64,000 bases of DNA from Puffinus mauretanicus (lineage: Eukaryota > Chordata > Aves > Procellariiformes > Procellariidae). The DNA is taken from the NCBI GenBank assembly GCA_023333565.1, contig JAJKFH010003762.1, forward strand, positions 3,596,001 to 3,660,000, written 5' to 3'. The notes under the pieces are model-generated. The model worked only from the letters and a program-made list of their open reading frames with translations, searched no databases and was not told the DNA's origin. Position numbers and translations under genes: made by a program. Below are positions 13,072 to 26,361 of this stretch, piece after piece; position 1 is the stretch's first letter; each line of letters begins with the position of its first letter.

Positions 13072-13269
13072 TGGATAACAAGAAATTGGTTTGTATTGCT
13101 GGGTCTTTCGCTGCTATTTTTTCAGCTTCGGTCATGTTACAAAACAAAACAGGATCATGACATTTTAAATCCATCAGTAAATTCCTAAAAAGACCACTTT
13201 CTATATTTTCAGCACTAAGCTGTAAGAGCTGAGCCAAGCATAGGAACTCATTTAAAGAAAAATCTCTCC
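13072..13269 (-). other. Exon-like open block, phase-compatible with LRBA, unidentified
   Basis: On the minus strand a good acceptor (TTTGATTTCATCTTAG) is followed by an open frame that starts RDFSLNEFLCLAQLLQLSAE, continues NIESGLFRNLLMDLKCHDPV and reaches a donor (CCA|GTAAGG). The block is 198 nt, phase 1 at both ends, the same phase as the intron around it, so inclusion would add 66 residues to LRBA without a frameshift or stop. The frame also stays open past the donor to about 12935. I do not recognise the protein, and I do not know it from LRBA in other vertebrates. It could be a cassette exon, a decayed nested gene or chance; frames this long do occur by chance at this base composition. 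Confidence 0.3.
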
Positions 13270-14756
13270 CTAAGATGAAATCAAACTAGAGATCGACTGA
13301 AAAACTTATCTCATAATGAAATACGAGATACACTTCCTACTATTTCTGGGTGAGATAATATTATGCAACACATTAAAATATAAAATAGTTGAGTATGCTC
13401 CTTTTTATGCTTTATGTTGAGAAGACAGTTAATTATGATAAGTCACAGACAGCCAAACAGTCATTTCTAAATTATTATTCTATGATTGCAGAGGCTCAGG
13501 GCAGTTTTAAATGGCAAATTAATTATGTGATTTTATGTCAATATAAAATCCAAACTAAATGAAGCATCAGTTAATCTAAGTATCTTTTACCTACTTCTTG
13601 CAAAAATAAATGATTGAGTACTTTCTCAGAAGGATACATCAACCAAACCAAATTATATACGTAAGAAAAGTCGTCTAAAAATCATTTTACAAATTTCACA
13701 ATTTTGAAGTTGCTTCATCTGCTAAAAATTGAGGAAAACAATAAAAGGTTTGAAATCAATTTGAGAAGTACAAATGTACTTACAGAATATATGACATTTG
13801 GACAAAAGTGCTTTCAGCAAAATCTAAGTAAATCAAGAAAACTAATTTGCGGCTAGGCTTCTATGTTGATTATATAGCAAGTTTCAGAGTTTAATTACAT
13901 CACGGTGATGACTGTCAATTATTATATAAACTCTGTATATTAACATTATTTATAGATCACCCACAGTGAACATTTAAATAACAGCCAACTGGTTAAAAAC
14001 CCATTTCACTGGTGCAGAAAAGCTAGCTCTTTGATAGATGTGACATCTTACTAAAGCAATACCACAAAATATTACTGAGGTATTCCTGAAACTTCAGTTT
14101 GAATAATCTTTCCTTTGTAAATACGCATTTTTATGTAACAATGTAATCTTTTCATATCATATAGGAACTTCATTGTTGTCCGGTTTTTCACATGACACTC
14201 CATCAGCATTTCCTCTCATTCCTTCAAACTACTTCCCATCTGTTCAGACTTTTTTTTACAACAAAAAGTTCAAGTTTATGCTAGATGCAAGTTTTGTTTT
14301 TGCAAAAAACACTTCAACTGTATATTTTCTGAAAAAGGAACAATATCTTTGAACAACATACCATTCTATCCTGAAGTAAAATCTAAAAACATAAAACACA
14401 GAAGATGCTATAAGTGCTGTTACATTTATACAGTAAAGAAAAAAAAAATTAGATTTATCTTGTAGAATTCATTTCAGCAAATGTACCACAGGAAAGGCTT
14501 ACTGTACTCCTTCCCGCAGTCACACTGTGCAACAAGTAACTAACATTTATTCAGTACTAATATGAGATTTTTCCTACACATTGTGTCAAGAGAACATGTT
14601 CACTATGTTTCCAAAATATACACAGTAAAGAAAAAGATTTAACAGGCCTTCATGAATTGGATATTACAATTCAGGTTTCAAAAGTCAATAATCCCCAGCC
14701 TCTTAATTCCTACACCACGTGCAATGCGAAGCTTTCTGGATCGACTTCGCTCTTAC

Positions 14757-14905
14757 TAGGGATTCATCTGCTGGAAGTCCTGGAAGTCATTCAGCAGGAC
14801 TCCTCCCACTGAGCACAGACCTTTTTGAAGCCCCTGGAAAGTATCCGCAGGTGAATATTCAGGGTCAGTGTACACTAATATTTTAATATTTGCACCATCC
14901 CGACT
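14757..14905 (-). other. Exon-like open block with donor, unidentified
   Basis: This segment is richer in G, C and CpG than its surroundings. The minus strand is open for about 49 codons, including YTDPEYSPADTFQGLQKGLC and SVGGVLLNDFQDFQQMNP, and meets a good donor (CCTA|GTAAGA) just where the frame would otherwise hit TAG. The possible acceptor (AATATTAG) has no pyrimidine tract, which argues against normal splicing. The protein is not recognised. Confidence 0.2.
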
Positions 14906-16140
14906 TCATAAACTGCTACTTAAATATCAGCTTTGAAGTTTTAAAACACTGTCATTTTTGTTTGAGAATGTTCTAAAACAGCTTTATGAAGGGGCTTTTT
15001 TTGTTTATGCTAAAAAAATAATCTATTTTCTTCATATTTCTCTCCTGTGGTTTATAGGTATAACTATTCCATTACCTACTGAGTCCAAGGAAAAAAACAA
15101 CAAACCTCAACAGAAAAGGAGAAAAAAAAATCAAGCAATTATTTCAGTCAGAAATAGTACCTCCTGCAGAATTGTTGCAAGATAAAAGACATCTTACAAT
15201 GTGCTGAAACTGACCACTAGTTGAAACTTATATAGTATTTCATACCTTGTGCAGAAAATAATCTGAGATGAGAGGTTTCATATGAGAATTCAGCTCAATT
15301 CGGCAGGTTTTGGTTTTGTTTTGGGTTTTTTTGCTATTAAAATAATACATTAAAATAATTTATTTTTGTTTAAAATGAGAAAAATGTATCACTGCAAAAT
15401 AATACTGTTCCATAACAGCATGTATAGAAGTCTGTGCTTTAGCTATTTGATTGCTTTTGTAAAGTTAATTTCAAACCAATGCACCAATAGTGTATTGCAC
15501 TAGATAGATGTTTACCACCTTTACATATCAATGTAACTGGGAATACCGATGGCATACACCACGTTCAGAGCACACATAAATTTGCTGTCTTTTTAAAAGT
15601 AACTGTTTTAAAACAGATACTTTTTCAATGAAGCAGGTCATAATTCTAATTACATATAGTATTCTTGCACTCAGAGAAGTAATGCTTATCTCTGTGATGC
15701 TAGTGTTAATAGAATTTAGATCCAGAAACACTTACAAAATAATTTCCAACCTGAGTCAGGATTATTGTATTGACTGAATAATTTTTACAACATTTAAGTT
15801 GGTAATTTTATTCTAGACTATAAATTATTGTATCTTCTGCATTACGCTGTTCTGTCTTACATGTTACAGACTTTGAACTGAATGGTTATTTTTCCCAGCA
15901 ACCAAACAAGGTAAATAAATGTGATATATTAGTACATCATCCCACCACGATGCATATGGTGCACATTAAGGTTGTATTCATTTACCATATGAATATAATT
16001 CCTTTTACCACATCAACTATTAGTTACAAGTTGTAAATATAGCATTGTTTTTCCTGGAACTCAAAGGTCTGCATTACATCATGAAGCACTAAATATCCTT
16101 ATCCTTCTGGAGAATTTCATGCATATAGTTTTAGTGACAC

Positions 16141-16289
16141 CTGAAGCTGGATACTGCCAAAAAAGCAGCATCCAAACTCTTTCTCTGTTTCCAGTCTCAA
16201 AATATGTACTGCCTTCACTTGCATCCGGATTGTGCCTCAAAACTTGCTCTACAACGTTATTTGCAATTACATACTCCGATTGACAAATC
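16141..16289 (-). other. Exon-like open block with acceptor and donor, unidentified
   Basis: The minus strand shows acceptor ATTGTGTTTCAG, an open 149-nt block encoding ICQSEYVIANNVVEQVLRHN and then PDASEGSTYFETGNRERVWM, and a CTTCAG|GTGTCA donor. It ends with one base over, which would be in phase with the TG start of the 14757-14905 block if both were used. It is not in phase with LRBA. I do not recognise it. Confidence 0.2.
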
Positions 16290-17246
16290 CTGAAACACAA
16301 TGTCTCTTAGCCAGTTGAAAACAAGGATGATACAGGTGATGCACTTAACACTGTAGGACATACTTTTAGCCAAAACAAGTATTTATAGCACACAAACTTA
16401 CATGCTCATCAGTACCAAATCACTACGACTATTTAAATGCTTTCCGAACAATTAGTGAAATCTATTGCAAGTTCTTTTCAGTGAAGACCTTGTCCTCATA
16501 TCTATCTATGATGTAACTTTCTTGGTATTATATAAATACAAAATTATATTGCTTATGCAGCATCATTGCAGATTTCCAGATATACCAGAATTCATCCACC
16601 TGTTATACCTCATCTTTTTTCAGTTTAAATATTTGGAGGCTGGAACCATCATTTATATGTGATTTATAGAGTACTTGGAGGAATGAGGCCTCAACCTCTT
16701 TGAGGTATCAATGTGTTACAGTTTAAAAAAGTAACGACAGTGACCTTTTGTAGCTGTATAATTTAAGGCTCTGTTCTAGATTCATGCAGATAGTCCCAGT
16801 TCTCGCTGCACTGGCTACAACGCTGCCCTGTGAAGATACAGGGAATTGTAGAACCAATTACAACATCAGGGCCTCTGTCCATTAAGCTTTCACGACGCTT
16901 TCAAGACTAACATCAAATAATGCAATAAATGTTAGGCAGAAGAATATTTAGTGGTTGCTATCCTTTTCAAAACATGTTAGGGATACTTTTCTAAGCCTTG
17001 TGGGTCTTCTCTATGAAACAAATTTTACTGAATTTGACTTACAACTGGAATAGCAAAATTTAATATTGCAGTTGCTAGAGCTCTAGTAAAAAAAGAAAAA
17101 AGTATTCCATTTCTTTTTACAGTCGCACTTAACAAAACACTCCTGACCTATTTCTATTTCAGTTCACATGTTAACCTTAAATTCACATTGTATTTTCTCA
17201 CTATAATTTTAATAAAAAGGATAAAAATTATACTACAAATGAAATC

Positions 17247-17260
17247 TTTTTTTTTTTTTT
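17247..17260. repeat. T14 homopolymer
   Basis: A run of fourteen T, followed within 40 bp by a short (AT)n tract. Confidence 0.9.
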
Positions 17261-20200
17261 CACCAAATATGTGAAAATATATATATTTTAAATACTTTAC
17301 TAGGCAGTGCTTTGGTCAGTCCCAAGATCAGCTTTCAACTCAATGCCAGCAGATGGTGCTAAAGGATTCTTGCTTTATATACAATATTGTGCTACTCTGT
17401 CCAGCCATTTTTGAGAAACAAAGAATATTCTTTATGTCCGCAGTTAAACAGTGTTAAAATAATATTGAATTATTTACTGGCTTTTTTTAAAGAAGGGCTC
17501 ACACAGTAATATAATGTGTGTAGGTTAAAAAATAAATGTGCTATTGAACACCGAAAGGAGCACATGCAGACCGTTTTTAAACTCTCAGTGCTGTAGTATC
17601 ATAGAGCAACACTCTTTTCTTAACAGACTGACTACAGTGAACGGCATCTATAGACTTAATAGCTGCAGCAATTCCAAACATATTTTAGTATTTGGAGGCT
17701 CTGCAAATTTTTAGCTATTATGCCAGACCACCAATTGACAGAAATCAACAATAATAGCAGAATTTCCATTACTAACTAACATGATTACTGATTTATGGAC
17801 ATTTTGATACCGCTACTACCTAGCATGATAAATGTAAAAGGGGACATTGACAGATACGATTTTTACAACTCCTTCCCAATTAATTTTTTCAAGAAAAGAA
17901 GCTGTTACACGAACTACTTCCAAAATATTTTTCTTTTTTTTTAGGAAATAATCATTAAATTCATTAAATCATTAAATTCTAAATAAATATTTATGCTATA
18001 AACATTCTTTAGAAATGTGGAACCTTATCTTCTCTATTATCATCGGTTTTGAAACTGAAAATAAAAGTCCAGGTCATGCAGAAACTTGGGAACCAAGATG
18101 TAGGTTAATTCAAGATGAGGATAAGGATGGGGGAAAAAGGCAAAGAGGGTTTTTTGCTACAGTTAACAGCAGACATATGACCTGCCTGAAATCAGCGTGA
18201 CTATTCACTGTCTACAGAGGCAAGTACGTATGCAAATCTTCACAGAATTCAGGTTTACAGGATTAGTGTGTCTGAGGACAAATTATTACCTGTGACATTA
18301 CTCTTTAATCAGTTGACACAAAGATGCTCATCAGGTCATATTTTCAAAATTTAAATCACCTGCATTATCCACTTAAATAATTAATTATCAAGCACTCACT
18401 TATAAAAAGTTTAAATTTTCAAACTGAAAAATGTGTGTAGCAGTTGATGAGATACAAATGTTTTATCTTTTGCTATGATTACTAATACAATTAAAACTAA
18501 TGATTTCTACAGTCTCCAGACCATAGCTTTAATTTAATAATAATGTTAATTGATAAAAAGTCTTTCAGGTATTCAAATACTCATTTAGGAATTGTAGCTA
18601 TAAAAAAAAAAAACCAAATAAAATACAGCTTCTTTTAAAAGTAGCTTGGATAGCAGCTAGACTGTTCTTTGGCAAGACAGGAAACTGGTGATTAAATTTT
18701 GAATCCTTTGGGAGATTTCATATTTTATAAATTGAAAAGATTATGTATTTTAAAAATTTGTATCTGAGGAAGATATTCTACATGTTAGCAATAGTAGAAG
18801 TGTTCAATGAATCCTCTCATTAAATCTCAGTTAAATCCAGTAATTGTTTTTTTTAAGTACAAAATCATGTGCTTACATTCACACATGTGCCCTGCTACAC
18901 AGCTACACTACTAAAAGCATTTAATTTCTCTAACACACTTCAGAAAACCTGAATATAGTACCCTCTAAAAAATATAAAACTATGCAATGAAAGCAACCCC
19001 ATAATCCTCGTGATGCAAATGTGATACATACAGAGAGTAACATTTTCTAGTTTTATGGGCTAACATAAAAGAGGTAATATAATTTGTTTTATTCACATAT
19101 GTGTGGAAGATCAATGCAATAACTCAGAAGAGATCACATTAGTATTAGTAGTAGTAACGCAGTTATACACAGACTCTACATTTCATCAGTACTGGATACT
19201 TTTCTCAGGTAAGCCTTAATTTCATTAAGCAAATCAAATTTCTAAATTAGATATCTTTTTGTTTTTCAAAATATGAAAACTAAAAAATAATTATGAACAA
19301 ATCTATAGATATTTTGAAAGCAATAGAACAGTCTCTTCATATTCTATGAATATAGTGCAAGAATAGCAGAAAAGTGCTTTATTCTTCACCTCGACTATGG
19401 AAATGCCTACCATTTTATAAGCACAAACCATATTAAGACAATTAAATTCACCACTGTAAACCTCCCTTCCAAGAAAGTACATCCAAACAACATAATTACA
19501 GTGAAAAAACCAAAAACTTTGAAGACATAGATTGACATTCACTAATCTGATACCTATCTGGTAGGTATAGGTGAGGGATCATTAAGAAGGAGGATTGGAG
19601 AAAATGGGATATTCCAACTACAAAGACGTTTTTTGGTAAAGGAATACAAGAAGTATGTGTGTAGCAAGCGATTTGGTGACAACTTTTAATATGTAAGCAA
19701 CAGCTAGAGATGACCTTCTAGATATGATTATAATCAATATAGCAAAACAGATAAAAAACATGGTGGTGAAAGGAACTTACATGAAAGTAGTGAAGAAGTG
19801 AGAGTGTTCAATACGCTTTGAAAGGGAAAGAACAAGGACAACAAGATAATTTTTTGAAGTATTTTGGGAAGACAGGTTTCAATAGATACAGAACATTGTT
19901 CTGTAAGATCTCATGGGGAGTTAAGTCTACAGAAAAAAACAAAGGAAAAGGTAATAAGGTTACTAGCGAAAACTGCTCCAATGCAGCAGAAGGGTAAGAC
20001 AGACAAGAACAAGCTGGCGCAACTGAAAGTTCTCCAGTGACTATAAACACAGGAAAGTCAGGCAGAAAGATCAAAATAAGTGAGATTCTTCTGAACCAGT
20101 GCAAGAGACAAGGTATGAGCAAGCAGGGACAAAGCCAGAACAGACAAGCATAGATGAGATGCAACTAACAAGGACATCAGGAATAACAGTCACTCTATAA

Positions 20201-20459
20201 ACACAAAAATATGTTAAGTTTTCATGAGAAATTGGTCTGTTATTAAGAGCAAGCAATACCAATAGATGATGCCATGCATTTGAAAGTAATTCAGTAAAAG
20301 TCTTCAATAAAAAGGTCAGCTGCAGTCAGGCAGCAAACATAAGTAAAAGCAGCAATTAGAACTGTTTTCTCAATTAAAGAATATCTAAAGGAGGTAAATG
20401 TTTGGAACTCAATTGGCCTGATAATATTGATTTGAGGATACTGTGAAAATGAAACTAAA

Positions 20460-21715
20460 TAATCCCAGAGTTGTAACTGTTGTTTTACGGATATTGGGTG
20501 AGGTTCTGCAAAACTGAAAAAAGTCTTGTGTTGTTTAAGAAGCAGAAAAGGAAAACTGAGAAATTAGAGAGTAGTCTGCTTAATCCCAACAAACAGAAAA
20601 AATACTGGCAGAACATTTACTTTTTTTTTTTATATATATATATATACACACACACATAATTTCCTAGAAGAAAACAAGATGAGTAACAGCTGATTTCGAT
20701 TTGTTATGAACAAATGTCAAAGCAATTTTTTTCTTGCAATGGCAGAGTAACAGGACTTGTGTTCAGGGAGACATCATATATTTTGACTTTAGGAAGGACT
20801 CTGGCACTGTTTCACATGGGCAATTTCTTAAGGAAAATAGGGAAGCACATGTTTAGAAGATGTGCTACTATACATCAGAGGAAAAGCCAGTTGGAAAGCT
20901 ATATTCAGAAAGCTATTCACTGTCAAAAATGGTAAATCTATCGATGGGCATTCCTGGGCTGTGTACTATCTAATACTTTCTTTAACGACCAGTTTGATAG
21001 AGTAAGACTGCAAATTACATTTGCAGACATGAGTTGCTGCAAGTCTGCTGGAAAACAGGATGAGAATTCAAAATGAGTTTGAAAAATTGGAGAAACAGTC
21101 TAAAAAGAACACTATTCAGAAAGTTTAAAGACAAGATTCCACAGCCAAACTACACAGAGAAGGAGAAACAACTGAGAAGACAGTCATTCTTCGGAAAAGA
21201 CTGAAATTTATATTGGCTCATACACTTAAAAGAACTAACACTGTCATGCTGTTTTGAAACAAACAGATATCCCATGGGGATGTGAGAAGTACTGGTCGGT
21301 AAAACAGGTTGTTTTCTACTTATTACTGGAAAGACTTCAACTGCATTGCTGGGTCTACTTTGACAAAGACAGACAATTGAAGAGGAGAGGAACAAAAAAA
21401 ATCAGAGGTCTAGAAAAACACAACTTATGGCAACAGACAGAAAGAACTGGGTTATTAAACATGGAAGCAAAGAATTGCAGGTCATGGTAATCCAAATAAC
21501 TGGAAATTGTTGCAAGGAGGAAATAATCAATCTGTTCTCTACACAAAGAATAAATATGTAAGAAATGATAGAATTCAACTGCTGCAAAAAAGAACTGGAT
21601 ACTAGGCTGAACACTGGGAAAAGACTCCTAATGGTAGGACTTGTAAGACCCAAAAATATATTTGCCAAAGTTTATAACAGAAGGTTGGACAAACATCAGT
21701 CGAGAATGGGTTTGG
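20460..21715 (+). mobile_element. Old, decayed CR1 LINE fragment (RT region to near 3' end)
   Basis: About 1.2 kb on the plus strand follows the order of an older sauropsid CR1. Near 20775 the stretch TTTTGACTTTAGGAAGGACT, then a TCTGGCACTGTTTCACATGG block, corresponds to the reverse transcriptase motif that reads LDFSKAFDTVSH in intact CR1. Later parts near 21350 and 21560 (CATTGCTGGGTCTACTTTG and GAATTCAACTGCTGCAAAAA) resemble more 3' segments. Frames are broken throughout. The assignment rests on remembered CR1 structure, and the boundaries, especially the left one, are uncertain. The preceding kilobase (about 19560-20460) is purine-rich on the plus strand and may belong to the same insertion. 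Confidence 0.55.
20621..20656. repeat. Compound T10-(TA)n-(CA)n microsatellite
   Basis: T10, then about eight TA units, then about five CA units, lying inside the old CR1 fragment. Confidence 0.9.
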
Positions 21716-24700
21716 TGTAGTTAAGCCTTTTTTGGGAAAAGAGAATAGATCAGGTGACCAAAGCTCCTGCCCGCCCTGTTTCCTATGGTTCTGTCATTAC
21801 AAAGTAAAATGCAATCCCTCAACCTAGGAAATGTCCAAACACTAAGAGTTGCCACTTGAGCTTCAAAGCCAGAGTGGGATCTGAAAGTGATGCACACCAT
21901 TTGTATGCAAATGAATTCTCTCATCTCTTTTCTCAAGCCATCACAAGTAGTTCCTCCCCTCACCCCCCACTTCTCACCTGCCCTCCACCTCCATCGCATT
22001 AGGCTGGTCAAGTGCAAAACACGGCATCTTTCCCTCTCCCAGTAACCTCTACACATCCTACTACCCTACTCAGGAATAACACAAGTCCTGAAGCATAATG
22101 TCACATCCCCAAGTGGTACCTTGCTATTAGATCGGAGCCTTTAAATATGCAAAAGCCAACCTTGTGATACAGATCACACATGGGCTTCAAGGGGTACCAA
22201 GGGGAGGGTTACATCCTCTCCCTCCTACCTCCCCCACCTCCCCAAAGCAAGCCACATGCCAAGGAGAGAAAAATAAAAGCCCCTTACGCTATCCAAAGTG
22301 ACTTTACATCTCCACAGGAAATTATGCTAATTAATGTGAACTCAACATGGCTCAGGGCTATTCTAAAGGATACAACTATTTCAGATCCTCTGCTCTGTTC
22401 TGAATTATTTCTATGCTTGGTCAGAAATTGTCCACAGAAACACTTCTGCATCAGAAAAGGCCTGTGCAGCGAAGTGAAGTACTGCCATGCTTCTACATTT
22501 TCAAAAACAATTAATTTAGAAAAGAAAAAACCCTACATTTGATCAAAGAGCATGGTGAAATATTTTTTGAATTTCAGGTTTTAATTTGAGAAGGAAAAAA
22601 GGACTTAACCTAAATGTAATCAAGCTGTTTTGTGAAGAATAAAATAGTTTCCAGCAGATGTGTCCCATGTAGGAATTTTATATTTTTGAGATTTAAATTC
22701 ATCAAATTTGGTTTAAATTGATCAATGCATTTGAGAGTTATTAGGGAGAAACTAAACAGACAGTGAGACAGCATAGACATAATTTCTTTAAGAGGTCAGA
22801 TTAAAAGTTAAAAATTAAAGAATGTAAATAATGAATATTTCAGTAACATATTTCTTCTGTTAAACCAAAAAATTGAAGAGTTTTTCCATACAGTCCAGTT
22901 GGCCAGAAAATGGTCCTTGATAAAGAATATCAAACCAAACACACATTTATCACATATGCCATAGCCCACCTGGTTTGTCAGCTTGAGTTAAGTATCATTC
23001 TAAAACATTAATATAGGCAGCCAGAGATCAAGAGCTCAGTGCTATCTAAAATAACGAAACCAGATAAAGGAACCTAAATAAAATGTAACTGGCGGAGTAA
23101 TGGGTGCGCAGTAGTAGGATAGCATTTAGGGTAGCTTGGTCATACTAGTCTGCTGACTGACGTGTATCAGAGGCAACAGGTACTATGAAAGGAGGAAAGA
23201 AATGCTCTGTTTTAGATTATTTTTGCTGAAACTTCTCTGGCATCATGATTTGGTACAGTGCCATTGAATGCATGTTGCTGTGAAGTCATTTTAAGATGGA
23301 AATTAGAGATAATTAAGTAGAGAAAAAAATAGGAAAGAAGTATCAACTTTGAGAGTATCTAAAATTCCAATGAATAATACTCATTGAAAGCACGAATAAA
23401 CTATAATTTGAGGCAAAAAAATCATAAGCTTCCAATACAAAAAGACATCAGGCAAGTTAAATATCTAGCATTCCACAAATGCATGGAAGTTACAGTTGCA
23501 GTTACAGGGCTCAAAACCCAACAAATCTGCTGGTGCTTTCCGTTTCTGACAAAATCAGAACTAAGCAGAAACAGCTCTTTTTATTTGCCTTTTCAGAAAA
23601 AATTTGACTCAACAGAGATGCCTATAGAAAGCTATTTCTGGGAAAAATTAAACCCCCCAGATTACCATCTCTTTGAAGCAGAAACTGTCTTTTACTATAC
23701 ACATGTCTAGGCCTATGTATAGTGCCATGAGATTCCAATTCATAACAAAGGCTTCCAGACATCCTATATCACAAAAAAAGCTACATAATGGCAACTAGTA
23801 AACATAGGAGCCATTGCATGTCTCTAGTACAAGCACAAGTTTAACAGGACTGCAAAGAAAGAGACTTACCAGGTAGCTATTGTCTGATTCTAAACAGTAG
23901 TTAAAATAGTGTGGTATTAACTTTGAAAACTACAAAATTTTAATGTTAGAAATTTGCATTAGAGAAGACAGTCAACAGATTATAACAAAATCTACCTATT
24001 CTAGTTAGACAGTAGGTACAAAATCTCAGTAAGTGATCTGTTAAGGTCATAAAGGAGCCTATAGCCTCAAGGTCTTGTTCACAAAGCAGGCAAGCCTGGC
24101 AAATAACAAGACGAACTTCTCAGGACAGGCCTAGGAATCTGCAAAGATGGGCTGCACTTGCAGGCCTTGAAAACACTGTAAGGAGACACCTACAAATGTT
24201 CATTGCTTCACGCCAGTAAAATATTTAGGGTTTTCTCCTCAAAAGGGCAGTTTTGCTCTTTAGGATGTACAAGGTCGCCTGACTATCAAGCTCTTAAGTT
24301 ACTTTCACAGACTTTTTGGAGTTTACAAGTTTACAAGCTCTGCAAAAAAAGTGCAGAATTTGCATTTTCTTTAAATTGATAAATTGCAAAATATGTATAA
24401 AGTATTCACAGAGATTTTGTCCCTCAACCAAAGCCATATTTATTTAAAGATGCTCATAAAATTCTGCTAGCCACATCCCAGAAAAGCTCCCATCTCTTGA
24501 ATCAGGCTGTTGGAAGGATAATGGGGATAGTTTGCTCACATCCTCTGCCTGAAGATTCTGCAACTGTGTGAACAGAAGTTCTGTATCTTGTTCAATTTTT
24601 GAATAGTTTTCACAGTCAACATCAAATAATTTGCAAGTTAAATTCAGATATTCATTCTGATATTAATTAGTTGTGCTTCTTCAAAATAGTTCACGGGACG

Positions 24701-26193
24701 CAATTTCAGTCAAGCCACCTATTTTTTTCAAATTCATATAACACTTGAGTAATAGATTGAGTATGGAACACACAACTTTACCAAATTGATTAATTGGGAA
24801 GATGTCAGATATTGTTTACATTATATGAAATTGTATGCCAGTTATAATTGCAATATATGCCAGATATTACAACACTTCTTGTCTTCCAGATGTCTATTTT
24901 GTCCTCTGCAGACAGCAGGTATGTTTTTACTAGTATTTAAACAAGGTCAGAGAAGACCTTAAGCGTATGGCAGAAAACCTAACAAACACTCTTCTTAAGA
25001 CAGACAGAATATACTGCTTCTCACTCCTCCTCTTCAGGGCATTTTCTTTTTGGCTGAACAGGACCTCTGTTTGGCTATGATGCGCCCCTTTACTCACGTA
25101 TATAAGCTCTCATGAGCTGTCCTGAAAGCCTCTTACTCCTGTGAAGTGGCTCACTCAGGCTTTTTCTCAAGCTGCATGTCTGCCTTCTTCTTTGCTTTGG
25201 GGATCAGGAATTAATTTTTTGTGTGGAGTGAAACTGGCATAATAACAAGATCACTTTCTACCTTTCCTGTTATATAATACAGGCACAGGAGGTTTGAACA
25301 GTCGTAGCGTTTCACTGTTTTCCACAGCAAATTATCAGTTAGAAGAGAGAATCTTAATGAGTAAAAAGACTTGGGATTTCCTGGGAAACGGTGCAAGACG
25401 GAAGAGGTTAAATTCTTTGGGAAGTGCAAGGTGAGTTTGGGTGGGGAGGGGTTAAAACTGAATTAGGCTGAAGCACGGTTACTCTGACTTATTAGTTTAG
25501 TTATATTAGTTTGCTTGCACTGGAACCAATTAAAATGCCTAGTACGCGCGAGAGAGGATTAAGCACGTAGCACCCTACCAAAGTGATAAACGAAAAAAGT
25601 TTTAAGCTTGCTTCTTTAATGCGTCCCACATCTGTCCTTCTTTCACCTAAGTGTCCCACTCAGGCCATTATACACCTCATTACAATGACCTTAGTCTAAC
25701 TGAAAATTCACTGTCTGCATAACTCTACTAATAGCTAAGGTACCGCTGTGAGAACCTATACGCACAAGATTACAGTTGCATAGAATAGAGTCTGCACTGG
25801 AGCGATGTACAGTCTTTTTTGTTTTAAACAACTCAAATGCAGGTATTTAATGAAATCATCACGTTGAGAGAAAAAGATTTACTCATATTGAACAGGAAAT
25901 ACAAAAAATAAGTTCCCTTCTCTCACTCCTGAAGCCATTCCTTCCCAATTGAATGAGTGACAAGAAAAAATGTATTTGTAATGCTCAGTATCCTATAACT
26001 TTAAAAATTAGTTCTACTCATGCTGCAAAGCAAGCACTGTTTACCCTCAATTCTTTAAACTACAACTGATCACAACTACAAAAAAACACTGTACTTTGGC
26101 ATTAATGTTACCTAAACTTTGTCACGCAAAGTGTTCACTCAAGCCATTTTTAGACCACATCCTTATAAAACAGGTTTTTCTGGTTTTGCTTAC

Positions 26194-26361
26194 CTCTTGG
26201 GTTATCACCAATGATATTGGTTTTGCCATTCCAGTACCAGAGCAGCAATGTTGCATCACGCGATCCTGAGAGAATGTAACAATTTCCTCCAATATAGGAC
26301 TCAGAACGAGCAAGACAGGTTACAACATCCCAGTGTCCAAATATTACTTGTATCAGTTTAC
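26194..26361 (-). CDS. LRBA: LRBA WD40 exon (GH...WYW blade)
   Basis: This 168-nt exon is phase 1 on both sides and encodes KLIQVIFGHWDVVTCLARSE, then SYIGGNCYILSGSRDATLLL and WYWNGKTNIIGDNPR. It holds the most recognisable WD40 blade of the window: a GHWDVV start, the SGSRDATLLLWYW core with the structural Asp, and a closing aromatic pair in place of WD. The acceptor is TTATGTGTTTCAG and the donor AGAG|GTAAGC. It joins to the STDSG end of the 30882-31037 exon and to GDFATPRA downstream. The sequence after WNGK is a loop where family members differ. The frame stays open into intron on both sides, so a longer open stretch (26150-26548) is visible but is not exon. Confidence 0.97.

Larger units (their letters stand above)
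9305..26193 (-). other. LRBA: LRBA intron, 16.9 kb, largest complete intron in the window
   Basis: Phase-1 intron. It holds an old plus-strand CR1 (about 20460-21715) with an internal T/TA/CA microsatellite, T and A homopolymers, and three exon-like open blocks on the minus strand (13072-13269, 14757-14905, 16141-16289) that belong to no gene I recognise. A TATA-like ACGTATATAAGC lies near 25096-25108. The rest is unremarkable AT-rich sequence. Confidence 0.8.

Noticed and set aside
21721..22056. 111-codon minus-strand open frame
   Set aside because: Lies next to the old CR1, with a composition driven by a purine-rich run on that strand and no homology I recognise.
22180..22542. 120-codon plus-strand open frame
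   Set aside because: Low-complexity start (proline run from CCCCCACCTCC) and no family match.
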